A stretch of DNA of 64,000 bases, from assembly GCA_013398295.1 (NCBI GenBank), contig VZSF01008207.1, positions 434,621 to 498,620 of the forward strand, written 5' to 3'. This document shows, one piece after another, positions 24,646 to 36,200 of this stretch. How positions within the stretch are numbered: position 1 is the stretch's first letter; every line of letters starts with the position of its first letter. This DNA is from Chionis minor (taxonomy: Eukaryota > Chordata > Aves > Charadriiformes > Chionididae). A program made the position numbers and the translations under genes. Below the pieces are notes generated by a model that saw only the letters and a program-made list of their open reading frames with translations, made no database searches and was not told the DNA's origin.

Positions 24646-27600
24646 TCCCTTTAAGAAGTCAAGTCGTTCTTCGCACTTGTTTGGTAGCGTATTTAGCACA
24701 TTTAACAGTGCCTTTAGTGATCCCTAGGGTGCCTAAAATTGTGTGCCTAAAACCTACTGCAACGTGTGGGTTCCTTAGACTTTGGCATATATTTGATGGG
24801 AATGGCATTTCAGTGAGGTGGAGACCTCTCCTGACTCCATCATCTCCCAGGGAGCCGAAAAGCAGGAGCAAAAGGCAACACCAAGTTCTTATGTCATCAT
24901 TTGAGCAGATGGTCTCTCTTCATGGAAGTGCCTGCTGATTCCTACTGATCTTGGTAAGAGCCCATAGATATTCAGCTTTTCTAAAAATCACAAGCAGAGA
25001 TTTATGAGGTTAGCTCTAGCATCCCATCCATCTAAACCAAAAATGTTGCTGTGAAAAGGAAGTAACTTGTATCACCATATGAACAAGATTCATTATAATG
25101 ACTTCACAGTGTAACAGTTTGGGTTCACCATCGCCAGTCTTGCTGATACTTTCACATAAAAGGTTTCTCATTAAGATATAACAATCTTTTTTAAAAAAGC
25201 TCTTTTTCACTTTGAGTTTAATTTGGTTAGACTTATGTTACTGGGAAGATTTCTTAAGTGTTTGAAGAGCTCTGCTGGTGGTGCCATGCTCCATCTCCAT
25301 TTCCTCAGCTCAGCAGAAGGCTGCATACAACGTGCTGTGCACATGAAGTGGATCCAACACTGTACATTGCATTACCAGCCTTTCTGAACTAGAACAGTGC
25401 CATCTTAAGCACTGCATCACACATCCTTTAGTACGAATATTTCGGTGAGGAATTTGGGTCCTCCTTCCTGGGCAAGTGGCCAGGGAGGGTGGCTGTTGAG
25501 GATTCGTGCTTTGTGCCAGGCACCCTCTCTTCCTGAGCTGGAAGAGGTCCAGAGGAGTCCATTCCAACAGGCTGTGAAAAGTATATGGGGGAAAGTGTGG
25601 TGAGGTAACAGTTCTCCACCAGTTCTTCTAGTTTAAACCTCCAAGAAAAGTTAATGTAAGTGACAGCCTATAACCACTTGAGGGGAAATGGCTCTATAAC
25701 TTGGAAGAGTGGTTGATACAGACTTCGAAGTGAGCCGGTAGCAGGATTGTGGCTGTAGCTTCCAGACGACTGCCCATGAGCTGCAACTGTGAGTTCAGAG
25801 CTGCTGCCTTTGATTTAAAAAAAAAAAGTGGGGAGGGCTTTCCCCAGTCCTGCCCTCTAGGAAAAAAAACCCTCAAAGCAGCTGGTACTATTTGAAACAC
25901 TGAAGTTTTTATTCTTTCCGGATGACACACAAGTTAGGGAGGATGAGAGAAGAACTGTGGTTTATACTTGTGAATTTGCTTAGAATCGAAAACAGATTTC
26001 ACACTTGAGATGAAATAGCAATATATTCGGGCCTTGCAGGATTTGCCCTCCCAGGAGATGTGGTAGCAGAAACACAGGCAAAGGTGGTGGTGCTGCATTT
26101 CTGCAGACGGCAGCTGACTGCTGGACTTGCTGGGTCAGGAGGTGAGAAACCTGAGCACCATGTTTTCCCCAGCCTGAGGACTGCCACTTACCCAGGGAGC
26201 ACCCTGGTCAATAGGATAGAAGCTGTTATGAACCCAGGGAATGAGAATTTTTCCATTCTTCTGTCAAAACCACAAGGATTTAACGTTTCTTTGGGCTAGG
26301 GGGTGAATTCAAGAGCCAGTCAGCCCTTGGCATAGTGCTGGGGCTCTGCCGTTGTTGTTAAAACAGGGTTAGTTTCTTGGGAGAAGCAGGACATGGCTTT
26401 CAACCTTCTGGGCTGAGGAGAGCACTGAATCCAGGTCTTCCCTCTCCTAAGTACCCCAATACCATGCAGCTGAGCAAAATGGGAACTTCTGCCCTGTGGC
26501 TGAAAAGAGAAGAGGGATTTCTTCCCTGATTTTGAAAGGCCTGACTTTCCTCTTTAACTCCAGCAGAGGAACGTGGGCAACCCCAGATCGGGGCATCTCC
26601 GTGGACCAGGGTTAAATCCAGAGCCTGTCTTGAAGTTAACTTCAAACCATCCGTCAAGTGTTTTCCTCTTGCGTTTTCCAGCACCTTGTCCCGCCTGGCT
26701 CTCCAGCTGCCTGCTGGGGACCCTTCTCTGGCAGGCCACCTCCTTCCTCTGCCTGGCAAGGGATGCCCAGGGCTCTGCCCCAGGGCTGTGCAATCCTCTC
26801 TGCATACGCTGCAGGTACCTGCACGCTTGCAGCAGGGCCCTTCGTAGAAGCAGACTCTTGCCTTTGATCACAGAAGTTAAATTTGTTGGCATGGCTCACA
26901 TCAATGCCAACGACTACGGTTTTGTAGGTCGAAGACCTAGAACCTAACAGTTATGTACCGCTAAGAGAATGTTTGCTTTTTTTTGATGCCTGTTTTGAAA
27001 TAATTTCTCACATTTATTTTAATGCTGGTAAAATGGTATTTAGTGCTAAATAATAAGCCAGAGCTTCAAGTATTTGGCTGAAGGTCAAATTCTCGCCCAG
27101 TATAAATTTGTGTCACTCCATTAAAAGTAGTATGTCTGCGTGTCTATTATCAACACCTGAAAGATCTGGTTTGGAAACTTGGTCGGGGGAGTAACAATTA
27201 GTGTGCTATTAAAAAAAAAAAAAAAAAAAAGGAAAGAAAGAAAAAAAAAATGTGAGAAGAAGTCAGAGAGGACTTTGCAACACTGTGCGTGAAGCCTGTA
27301 CAAAGCATCTCTGCGGCATTTCTGTTCATGGGAAGAAGGAATTGAGAGCTGCGGTAGAGTACTGAGAGCTCACATTTATCTCTAGAAACTCTTTTGCTCC
27401 TGGAAATCGCAAGATACCCTGAGAAAAAGACATCAAAATGTATTAGTGAAGTGTATAGAGACGTAATGGGTCTTGATTAATTATGTAATCAATTATATTA
27501 AAATGTTGCATTATTCGTGTGCCCTAACTATGATTTGCCAAAAATATTCCCACAGGGCATTGCTACTTCATAGTATATTGTTTTGGATTAGGAGATGAAA

Positions 27601-28020
27601 TTCCCAGGTTAAGTTATTCACTGTTAATGAAAACACCACTCAGTATATACGGCTTGAAAATCCATTGTTAATTAACAGCATTCAATTCTTAATTGTCTTT
27701 TTACCAGTTCAGTTGAAATCATTGACACAAAATACATTGTTAAACTGCTTAATCAATCATTGTAGAAAAATAGAGGTGTTTGATAGGGACATTCTAGTAC
27801 AAAGTTTATGTGAAGCTTCCCCGTTGAAAGCTTTGGAGGCTTCTATTATTTTTTAAGCTTATGTTACAAAAATGAGATTTCATAAACTTTACAGTCCGTA
27901 CTACATTAATACCAAAGACAATAAAATACAAGGGGAAAGAGGGAAAGAGACGAACACACAAACACACCTTAAGCTTTAAGTGCCCTATTCACAAAAATAT
28001 AGCTTACACATGCTCATGCC
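24646..28020. other. Non-coding; putative KCNJ6 3' UTR
   Basis: No exon recognised. A moderately GC-rich part around 26.55-26.87 kb gives overlapping open frames on both strands without recognisable domains. A 20-base A run at 27211-27230 followed by GGAAAGAAAG and ten more A is the clearest simple repeat. Confidence 0.45.
27211..27250. repeat. A-rich simple repeat
   Basis: Twenty A, then GGAAAGAAAG, then ten A. In the KCNJ6 sense it would be a U-rich tract. No mobile-element body is recognisable next to it. Confidence 0.92.
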
Positions 28021-28074
28021 CCAGTGGCGGAAAGTCTATTTTATTTTTTTTTGTGCTGAAGGACACAAAAAAGG

Positions 28075-28140
28075 TTTAATTAGGGCCCTGAGCTGCTGTT
28101 CTAATTAATGCAAACTTTTGGTAAACTGCAGCAATGAATA
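28075..28140. promoter_or_regulatory. Homeodomain and octamer motif cluster, possible conserved element
   Basis: TAATTA at 28077-28082 and again at 28102-28107 are homeodomain core sites. The second is directly joined to ATGCAAAC (28108-28115), which matches seven of the eight bases of the POU octamer. The surrounding AT-rich block with few CpG looks like a vertebrate conserved non-coding element. Function is inferred from motifs only. Confidence 0.4.
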
Positions 28141-28199
28141 ATAGGGTGGCCCAGTAAATTTACAGGAGCAAAAAGCAGGTTTATCCTCGGAGGAATGCT

Positions 28200-28470
28200 T
28201 TGCTTTCAGCTCATGCACCTTTTGCTAGGACTGGCAAACTCGGGCAGCTCGTTGCTACCGATGCCGCGCTCCCCCCGGCTCCTCTGCTCTAAGGCTTCTC
28301 CCTTCCAGTGGAGCTGGGGAGCCACCCTTCCTTAAAAACGCTCAGCACCCTTCACGGGTAGTCTTACGGGGGCGTTGTAATGGATGAACGGGAGCACTTG
28401 GCAGCTGCTGATGCTGGGGCAGAAGAACGAGCTTTGAAAGATCTGCAGCAGAACGAGTGTTATTTCACAA
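28200..28470. other. CpG cluster in putative 3' UTR
   Basis: By eye CpG is dense here (for example CTCGTTGCTACCGATGCCG and the ACGGGGGCG stretch near 28.37 kb) compared with flanking AT-rich DNA. No exon is recognised in it. Confidence 0.4.
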
Positions 28471-30586
28471 GAGTTAAGCGTAAGTAACCTTTACCCAGCT
28501 GGCAGAATCAGCCAGCCCGGGTGGAGGGAACCAAAATCCATATTCTGCACCGTTCCTTACGTCGTGCCGCTTTGTGAAGGCCTTCTAGGGAAAACATTCA
28601 GAGCTGAAACAAAAATCTCCTTCCATCCAGCCTGATCATCTGCCAGTCCTTGGTGAGCAGCCCTTTCCCCACACCCTACTCTGCCCACCTCAGCATAAAA
28701 CACAGCTAGAGGACCTGCAGAAACCCCACTGATTAGCCACACGCTGTGGAAATTAGCAAGGGGCAGCTGTTCCAGCAAAAAAAATATTTGAAAATCGGTG
28801 TGAAATTAATGTGAAAGCTATATCACAGTGCAAAATTTCCACCTGCCCACTAAGTTTCTCCTGAGGTTATTTTTTTTTTTTCTCTTTTATTTTGACATAA
28901 ATGTTTCTGTACAAAAACGCTTCAGATTCTCTTCAGTGTATTCTTCCTTTCCGGAGTAGGCAGGTATAAAAAACAAAATTAAGGCTGCAGCTTCTTCTCC
29001 TTTGCTGACAGCAATGTTGTTCTTGACGGGCCTGAGTGAAAGCCCACCGAAAGCAATGCTTTTTTTTTTCAACAGGTAGTATTTTATGCATGCTGGGCCT
29101 GACTGAGTGGTCCTTAGCACTGGGCCATGACGCGCCATGCGAGCAGCCCCTTCGGGAGCATGTCCGTGACACGGTGACCGTGTCCACCAGCTCCCCCTCC
29201 TTGTGTGAGTGTTGCCGTGTAAGCAATGCAAGTTATCACTGCCCCGGTAATTTTAAAGTTGTCAAGTCGGAATGTACAGGATTTACACGCATTGACAATA
29301 GCCAAGGAGCTAACCTAAGGTGAAGAAAGTCATTAGGGAACCACTCTCCTGAGCACGGGTGGCAGGAACCATGTGTTTCGCTGGGAAACCCTGTTGAAGC
29401 ATATACCCAGGGATGTCACACCAGCTGTGACTCTGCAGGACCGGCCGAGCACCCCGGCGCTGCCAACAAATGAATTTCGTTGATTACGGCTTCATAGGAA
29501 ATTCAGCTGTTCCTTTCCCAGCTGAGTAGCTAAAACCTGCTCGCTGAGGTGAGACATTTGCTTTTCAATGGCTTGTGCTGTTTGTGTAGCAAACTACTCC
29601 ACTGAAATCCCATGGTTTGGGTGGGGAGAAGGGAGAAGTTTCCCTAGATATTGCACATAAAGGATAATGCCTCCACAAGAAACATGCTCGCTATATTAAG
29701 AGTATACAGGAAATTCTGGTTTGCCGTGAGTTTGCCACAGCCTAAATTTTAGGTTGAACTGCCAAAAAAATAGCCAGGAACGGTTCGCCTTATTTGTAAA
29801 CATTTTCACAGTATATCAGTAATTATGTTACAATTTCTCTACCCTGCCCTCTCCCAGACTTATGGCTTTTTAGAGTCAATGAAATGATCTGTTTGGCAAA
29901 CAGTGAGGTACTCTAAATAGCTGCCAGTCTGGTACACTGAAGAAAATGTCATGCACTAGAAGAGCCATAGATATAGGGGGAAAAAAATCAATATTACACT
30001 CCAAATATTTGCAGAGAAATGCCTACTCGACGGGTAGTTATTTTTTGCATCCCAGTATTTCTAGAACTCTGTTTCTAAACCTACATTAATTACACATCTA
30101 TGTACATTATTTAGAAGTTCTTTACTACAGTACTTTTGTACATGCGGTGTTTATTACTAAATGTAAAGAGAAAGTAATTACATAAGGCATATGTACAGTA
30201 TCATGTTGGATTGCAGATCCCTCTGCTCACCTTCTTCTTAAAGCTGCAAGGCCCATTTCACGGCGACTTGTCATCCAGTTTGTGAAACTGTCCTGAAATA
30301 CATAAAAACTGGAGCCAAGGCCCATTACTTTGATGAACATTAATTAGTCTTTCCTTTTAAATCCATTGTATATATTCCCATCACTTTTGGATTTTTTTGT
30401 TGTTGATGTGAGTAAACCTGGAGGTCTGGACTCAGAGAGGTGCCGAGGAAGCCAGCAGTCATTACCACGGTGGGGATCGAGACTCCACCATCGATAATGG
30501 GTATTGCAGCTTTAACCCATGCCTTTGCTTAGTCTGTGAATCTCTTGAGTTTAAATTGGGCAGGTAGGTATTTCGCATCTTAAGTA
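28471..30586. other. Non-coding; putative KCNJ6 3' UTR
   Basis: This stretch is immediately downstream of the KCNJ6 stop in the transcript sense. It has no coding frame of note. It includes a second small CpG-rich patch (about 29.13-29.19 kb) containing a near-perfect 17-base palindrome at 29168-29184, and AT-rich blocks around 29.7-30.4 kb that look slowly evolving. Confidence 0.5.
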
Positions 30587-30719
30587 TTTATTTTTCCAGA
30601 ATTAAGAATGAAAACAAAGGGGGAAAAAAAAAAAAAAAAAAAGGTGAGTCGGAGAAAGAAAAGGGGAGCAAAAGGGAGAATATAAATGAGGCAGTGTGGC
30701 CCTTATGGCTCCAGTGCTT
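30587..30719 (-). other. KCNJ6: Proximal 3' UTR of KCNJ6 with candidate poly(A) signal
   Basis: This sequence follows the TAG stop codon on the minus strand. It holds a run of about 19 U in the transcript sense (A-run at 30624-30642 on the plus strand) roughly 80 bases after the stop, then a canonical AATAAA (TTTATT at 30587-30592) about 130 bases after the stop. If used, the signal would give a very short 3' UTR isoform. Mammalian KCNJ6 is known to me for a very long 3' UTR, so read-through to distal sites is likely. That part is inference. Confidence 0.55.
30624..30642. repeat. Poly(A) run (poly-U in KCNJ6 sense)
   Basis: About 19 A after GGGG, roughly 80 bases beyond the KCNJ6 stop codon. 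It would be a U-rich tract early in the 3' UTR. Confidence 0.9.
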
Positions 30720-31100
<381 letters not shown>

Positions 31101-32879
31101 TTAATTATTTATTTATATAGACAGAGAAATGTTTGCAAAAAGGCATATGCCAGAAAAGAAATAGGTTTGATATCATGTGAGGTTGAGCTTAGAAAGCAAT
31201 TTTACAATGTGTAACCTATTTGATGCCCTTTCCTTCTGTGCATGTATATAATAACAAATGGTTTGTGAACAAAGACTGAAATTTCTTTATTACGTGCAGT
31301 TCTTCTTCCTGTATTTCACCAAAGAGTAACTCACCTGCTGACGAGTCTCAGATGGCTCATTGAGAGCGTACATGACTTGCATCTTGCAATCCTTTGGCTC
31401 CTTGGCACGTAAGGAAACCACGCTGCCACGTTCAGCACTTGCCTGGGCTAACTGAGGAACTTACGCAAAAGCTTTTTTCTGCTGGAGCTAAGCCCTGAGC
31501 CTGTGATCCATGGGTTGACTTGATTCCCCTAAATGTTGGAGCTGCCTTTTAGTTACACTGCTTTGAGGTTTGGGCTGGTGACCAACGCACAAACATCAGC
31601 AAAATTCCTGAAGGACGTCGTGACAATGTGTGGTGTTGAATTCAGATAGCTGGGACTGACTTTGTTACCTTCCCTTCACCGCTCTGCTGAAGCTCACTCT
31701 GGGAGCTGTTACAGGGCAAAAAAAAATCTGTAAGACACTATATTTTGTTAAGAAGCATGGAGAGAGGTGACTGTTCCAAGCTCAGAGTGTAGTCCAGAGC
31801 ATCCGCTGGGTGAAGAAACATCTGGCCATGGCAGGGACCTGTGACTTGGACAACCTGCCCCATCTGAGACAGACAACTCAGGGAAGTACTACAATAAAAT
31901 ACTAATGCACAGGAGTGGAAGGGGAAACCCAGCTGACCAGGAAAAAAGCCAGGAGAAGTGAATTTAAGAGGCAGCCAACAAAATGGGAGTACATGAAGAG
32001 AATGTGACTGTTTTCCTTTAGCTACTTGCACATAATTAGCTATGTATTACTAAGCAAACTTCAGCCGAACAGTATAAGTTGAATACTTAGCAAATAAAGT
32101 TGCACAACTCCTGGACAAGCCTGTCACACATCAGTTATTTAGAAAGTAATCATAAGCAACTAAAAAAAAATGTTTAACTTTGGGGATAAAAATGGCAGTC
32201 CATAGAAATGTGCCTTGTTTCTCTGCACTGCTGGCATCATGCAAAGTCACGTGGAAAGTCTCGGGAAGAGCAAACATTGGTAGTTTAATGTTTCCAATCC
32301 TTTTCAGGGCTGTGCAAACTGCTCCAGATAATTCTGCCCTCATTCTCTCGAGCCTCCTCTCCGAGCTTAGATGGTTTGCTTCTGACGAGTGAAAACTGCC
32401 GTTTCTTGGTACTCTGTCTTTTTCACGTATAGCATTATGTTTAGAAAGACATTTACCAGTTGTTACCACACCGTGGTACTTCAGCACTTCTCCAGCATTT
32501 CCCTCCACTTACTGCAATGCCTCAGACCCTGTGGAGGGGTGACTGTCAGGGAAAGCTTTAGCGTGAAAACTGCTGCATCGTACCTACCTGCTACAGCCAG
32601 GCAGAAATGGGACCATACTTCTGCTGTGCTTACTGATCTTAATTTCTCTTTCCTTATGCCGGACAGAAATACTGAAGCCTCCATTTTTCTCGGTTTTGCA
32701 GGACAAGACATGTTTGTGTTTCAATTCTCAAGTGATGCAGGAACGGAAATAAAAAGATCTTACCATTTTTCTGTTCGTTTCACAGGTGGGAAGGGCAGAG
32801 GGACACGAAACCATCTGACAAAAATCATCTCTTGTGAGATTTCCTGTGCGATTTCTAGTCTAAAGGAGATCTTCTTTCC

Positions 32880-33200
32880 CACAACGTGACGGAGGGAGAG
32901 GAACCCGGCGGCTCGCAGAGCACACCGTACCTGCGAGAAACACACTAGTTGTGCAGCAGCTTCCCCCAAGGGTCATTCGTCTTCTGCAGTGCTCTTCTGG
33001 GCAGGCCCAGAAGGTAGGATCTCCCAGCCCCGGGAGGGAGGCATCGGCAGGCGGGGGGCAGAGAGGGCTGGCAGCAGCCGGTGCCGTCATGGTGCCTCCC
33101 CTGCTGCCTCAGATGCCCCTCGGGGCTGGTCTCCCACCACCTCCTTTGCTGCCAAGAATCGTGGCTCCTGGGTGGGTTTCCCCAAAGGAGTGTGCCGTTC
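32880..33200. other. CpG-richer intronic stretch
   Basis: By eye this stretch has well over a dozen CpG sites and a G-rich core (CAGGCGGGGGGCAGAGAGGG near 33.05 kb) inside otherwise AT-rich intron. Overlapping open frames on both strands are likely composition-driven. It may be an internal regulatory element. Confidence 0.4.
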
Positions 33201-36200
33201 CTAAGACTCCTGTGTTCTTGATCCCTTTTTCTGCTGCTGAAATTTAACTTCTTTGAAGTGAGTGAGAAATCTGGAGTTTTCTTTACGAGGGCAATGAGAC
33301 AAAATTAAAAGAATTTGGAAGTCCCTTTGAAACGGTGTTACCTTCCCGTGCTCAGACCAAGTACTCAATGATCCTGCTGTTTTGGTTGGAAAAATGCATT
33401 TGATTGGTGGGAAAGAGGGGGGCAATTTTCTGTAGAAGTCAAGAAGATTAATTGAATTACGTTAGAGTTACAGGTCATTAAAAACAAACCCTCATCTGAA
33501 ATTTTGACCTGTCTCAGCTTTTAATTTAGTCTCCCACTCAACAATGATTTAATACCTGTTTCTTTTCTACAGCTAGATAAAATACTTTCAGAACTAGAGT
33601 GGAAGTGCTAGGATTTTTCAAGCAAGTAAGTTGAAATAAGGAAAAAGACTTAATCTAGTGAGGGATGTATGTATGAGAGAGACCTTATTATGCTCTCTAA
33701 AGGTTTGAGAAAGCTAATATGGAAAAAAATTGTGAGTGGATCACAAGGATTCCAGACTAAAATGTGCCACAGTTGTGGAGACTCGGAGCGATTGCCAGTG
33801 CGCCTGCCTGGCTCTGGAAGCAGAACAGAGAGATTTCTGCAGTTCTGCATGGTGCAGCTTTGCCAGCCTCTGCCTGTGCTGCCTCGGGGGTCCTTCAGCT
33901 CCACAGTCTGCAGAGCTTCTGGACTGCCTTTTCTGCATTGAAGACCTTATCATATATTATGGACTAATTTATACGTTTCATTATGGTTTTAATTGTCCTG
34001 TGAAAGGAAATGTGACTTTCATTATTTGCTCTAAGTTCTGAACATGCTCTTGGTTGACACGGGAGGCTGCATCTTGAGGGAGGGCGTTTTTGGCTTTAGG
34101 TTTCCAAGTATTGTGTGATTTATTCAGTAATTGTGTGGTTTATATGTAGCCATAGATCTGTTTTACCGTGACTTTAAAAATGATTGTGGTTTGACATTTT
34201 GACTAGTGTCTCATTTTAATTGGATCCCTTCAGGGCAGATGAGAGCTGGGGAGCCTTTGGAGCTACTTAGCTCGGCATTAATTGGACTTTTTCAAAATAC
34301 GCCGGGAAATTAAGACACCTGAATAATTCATTCTAAATTAATTAAAACTGTAACTGGAAGGAACAGCCTATTTGAGAAGGAGCGTCGGAGACCAATGAAA
34401 ACCTTGAGGCTGGAGTCTCAGGCCCTGCAGCCATGGAGCAAAGCCGGGGCAGTGGGAGGTGATGGAGGAGCATTCCTGCTGGGCTGGGCAGCTGCCTGCC
34501 CTGTCCTGTTCCATTCCATCCTGTCCTTCCCTCGTGTGGTGTGGTGGCTGCACGGCTCCCCGCATCACCTGTCGCAGCTTCCTGGCACAGCAGTGGCAGG
34601 GTCAGGCTGCGGGTGCAGTGGGCTGGTGCTTGCGCCTGTTCGCCTCGCTGCATACTGTATTTTACACGCTGATGAGACCTCTGATGGTTGCCCTTAAGTG
34701 CTGTCTCACTCCTCTAAACTCAAAGCATTTTTAATGAGCAGTAATGAGCCTTTGTATATGTTGCAGCTTTCTGTTAGCTGTCTTAATGACAACTTTTCGG
34801 TCTGTTTGGTTTATGTTTGCACAGGCTAGGGAGTCACGACTGAGTGTTGTGCAAATACTTGATTGCTGGACAAGTTACCTAGAAAGTAAAATTAATTGCC
34901 ATCTTACTTCATTGTGGTTTTTTGTATTATGTTTAATGTTTGGTTAGGGCTTTGTGGACTGTAACCAGTGTCATCAGAGTTGCTACTTCTCTGTGAAAGA
35001 CACACACCACAGTGGATACCATTCCCATCGCTCCTCCGTCCCCATTCCTGGGTCAGAACTATACAGGTGGAGTTGCAAGCTGAATTTTGGTCCTTGTTAT
35101 ATTGGAGGAAGCAAACTAAATTATGGGGATAAGGTGAAGGAGGTGTGTTTTTGTTGGTTTTTTTACTTTGAGGCAACCAGCCTAACCTGGCAATATTTTT
35201 ATTGTTCTGCTTTCAAACAGGAACAAAAAAGGTCCTGCTGACAGTGCTGGGATTAGCTCTATGTACCTGGAATCAGCAATTATATCAGGAGTCAGCCTGC
35301 TAAGCCACTTTCTGTCTACGTTGGATTTGACACACAGCTGGACTCCTGACACAAGGTACCTGTGCTGGGGTGGGGATGGTGCGCATCTGCCCGTGGGTTA
35401 GGCTGTAGAGCGTTTGGTCACATCAGTGACATTATGTCCTGTTTGCTTCAACAAGAAGGTGGGGACCATGCTCTGGCTCCTGATAACATGTGGGCTGTTC
35501 CTCTCCAGAACACGGGCTGCGGTGGTTTCTTCTGCCTGACTGGGAGCATGGACACTATTTCAGTGCACCCCATCAGCAATTGTTCTTGCAGCTAAAATGA
35601 AAGGTTTTTTTCAAGCTAAATATTTGCACTATGCAGTCTATGAAAATGACAGAATAATTCCCTTAAGTTGCTGCTGATATGCGGGTAAGGTTACAACCCC
35701 ACCTTTGACTGATTAGAATTAATAACAAAGTTGATGCCACCTCCAGATTCATTATTCTTGAAAAGTTGCCCTGTGCGGTTATTTTGAGGTTACAGTTTGT
35801 TCGTGCTGTCTACTGCTATTTAGGCTTATGCTTTGCACTGTCTTACAGTGCTACAAGGGTTTGGTGTGGTGACCCAGAGTGACTTGATGCATTTCCTCAC
35901 AGTGCAGTTCATTTAAGATTTCATGGTAGCTTACACAATAATATCTTGTGTCATGCACTCTTACCATATATTGTTTTACTTTGTGACGGGAGCCATCGAC
36001 AATAAAAAGCTATAAAAAAGTTAAAGGAAAAAGGGTACTTCAGAATCATGGAATCAAATACATGTTTGGGCCAAAATACAGTGATTTTCAGCTCTAGGTC
36101 AAGCTACTGCAGATTACACATTGGGATAGCGTCATTCAGCTATTGTTTTACTCGGGGCTATCTTTATTACAATAGGGCTTTTAATTTTCAAATGCCATTT

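Noticed and set aside
33655..33720. Possible CR1-like phrase GAGAGACCTTATTATGCTCTC
   Set aside because: Resembles the CR1 segment encoding GDLI-LYN but is too short and isolated to support.
36040..36080. AGAATCATGGAATCA, like a reversed CR1 tail
   Set aside because: Only about 15 bases match and no CR1 body follows.
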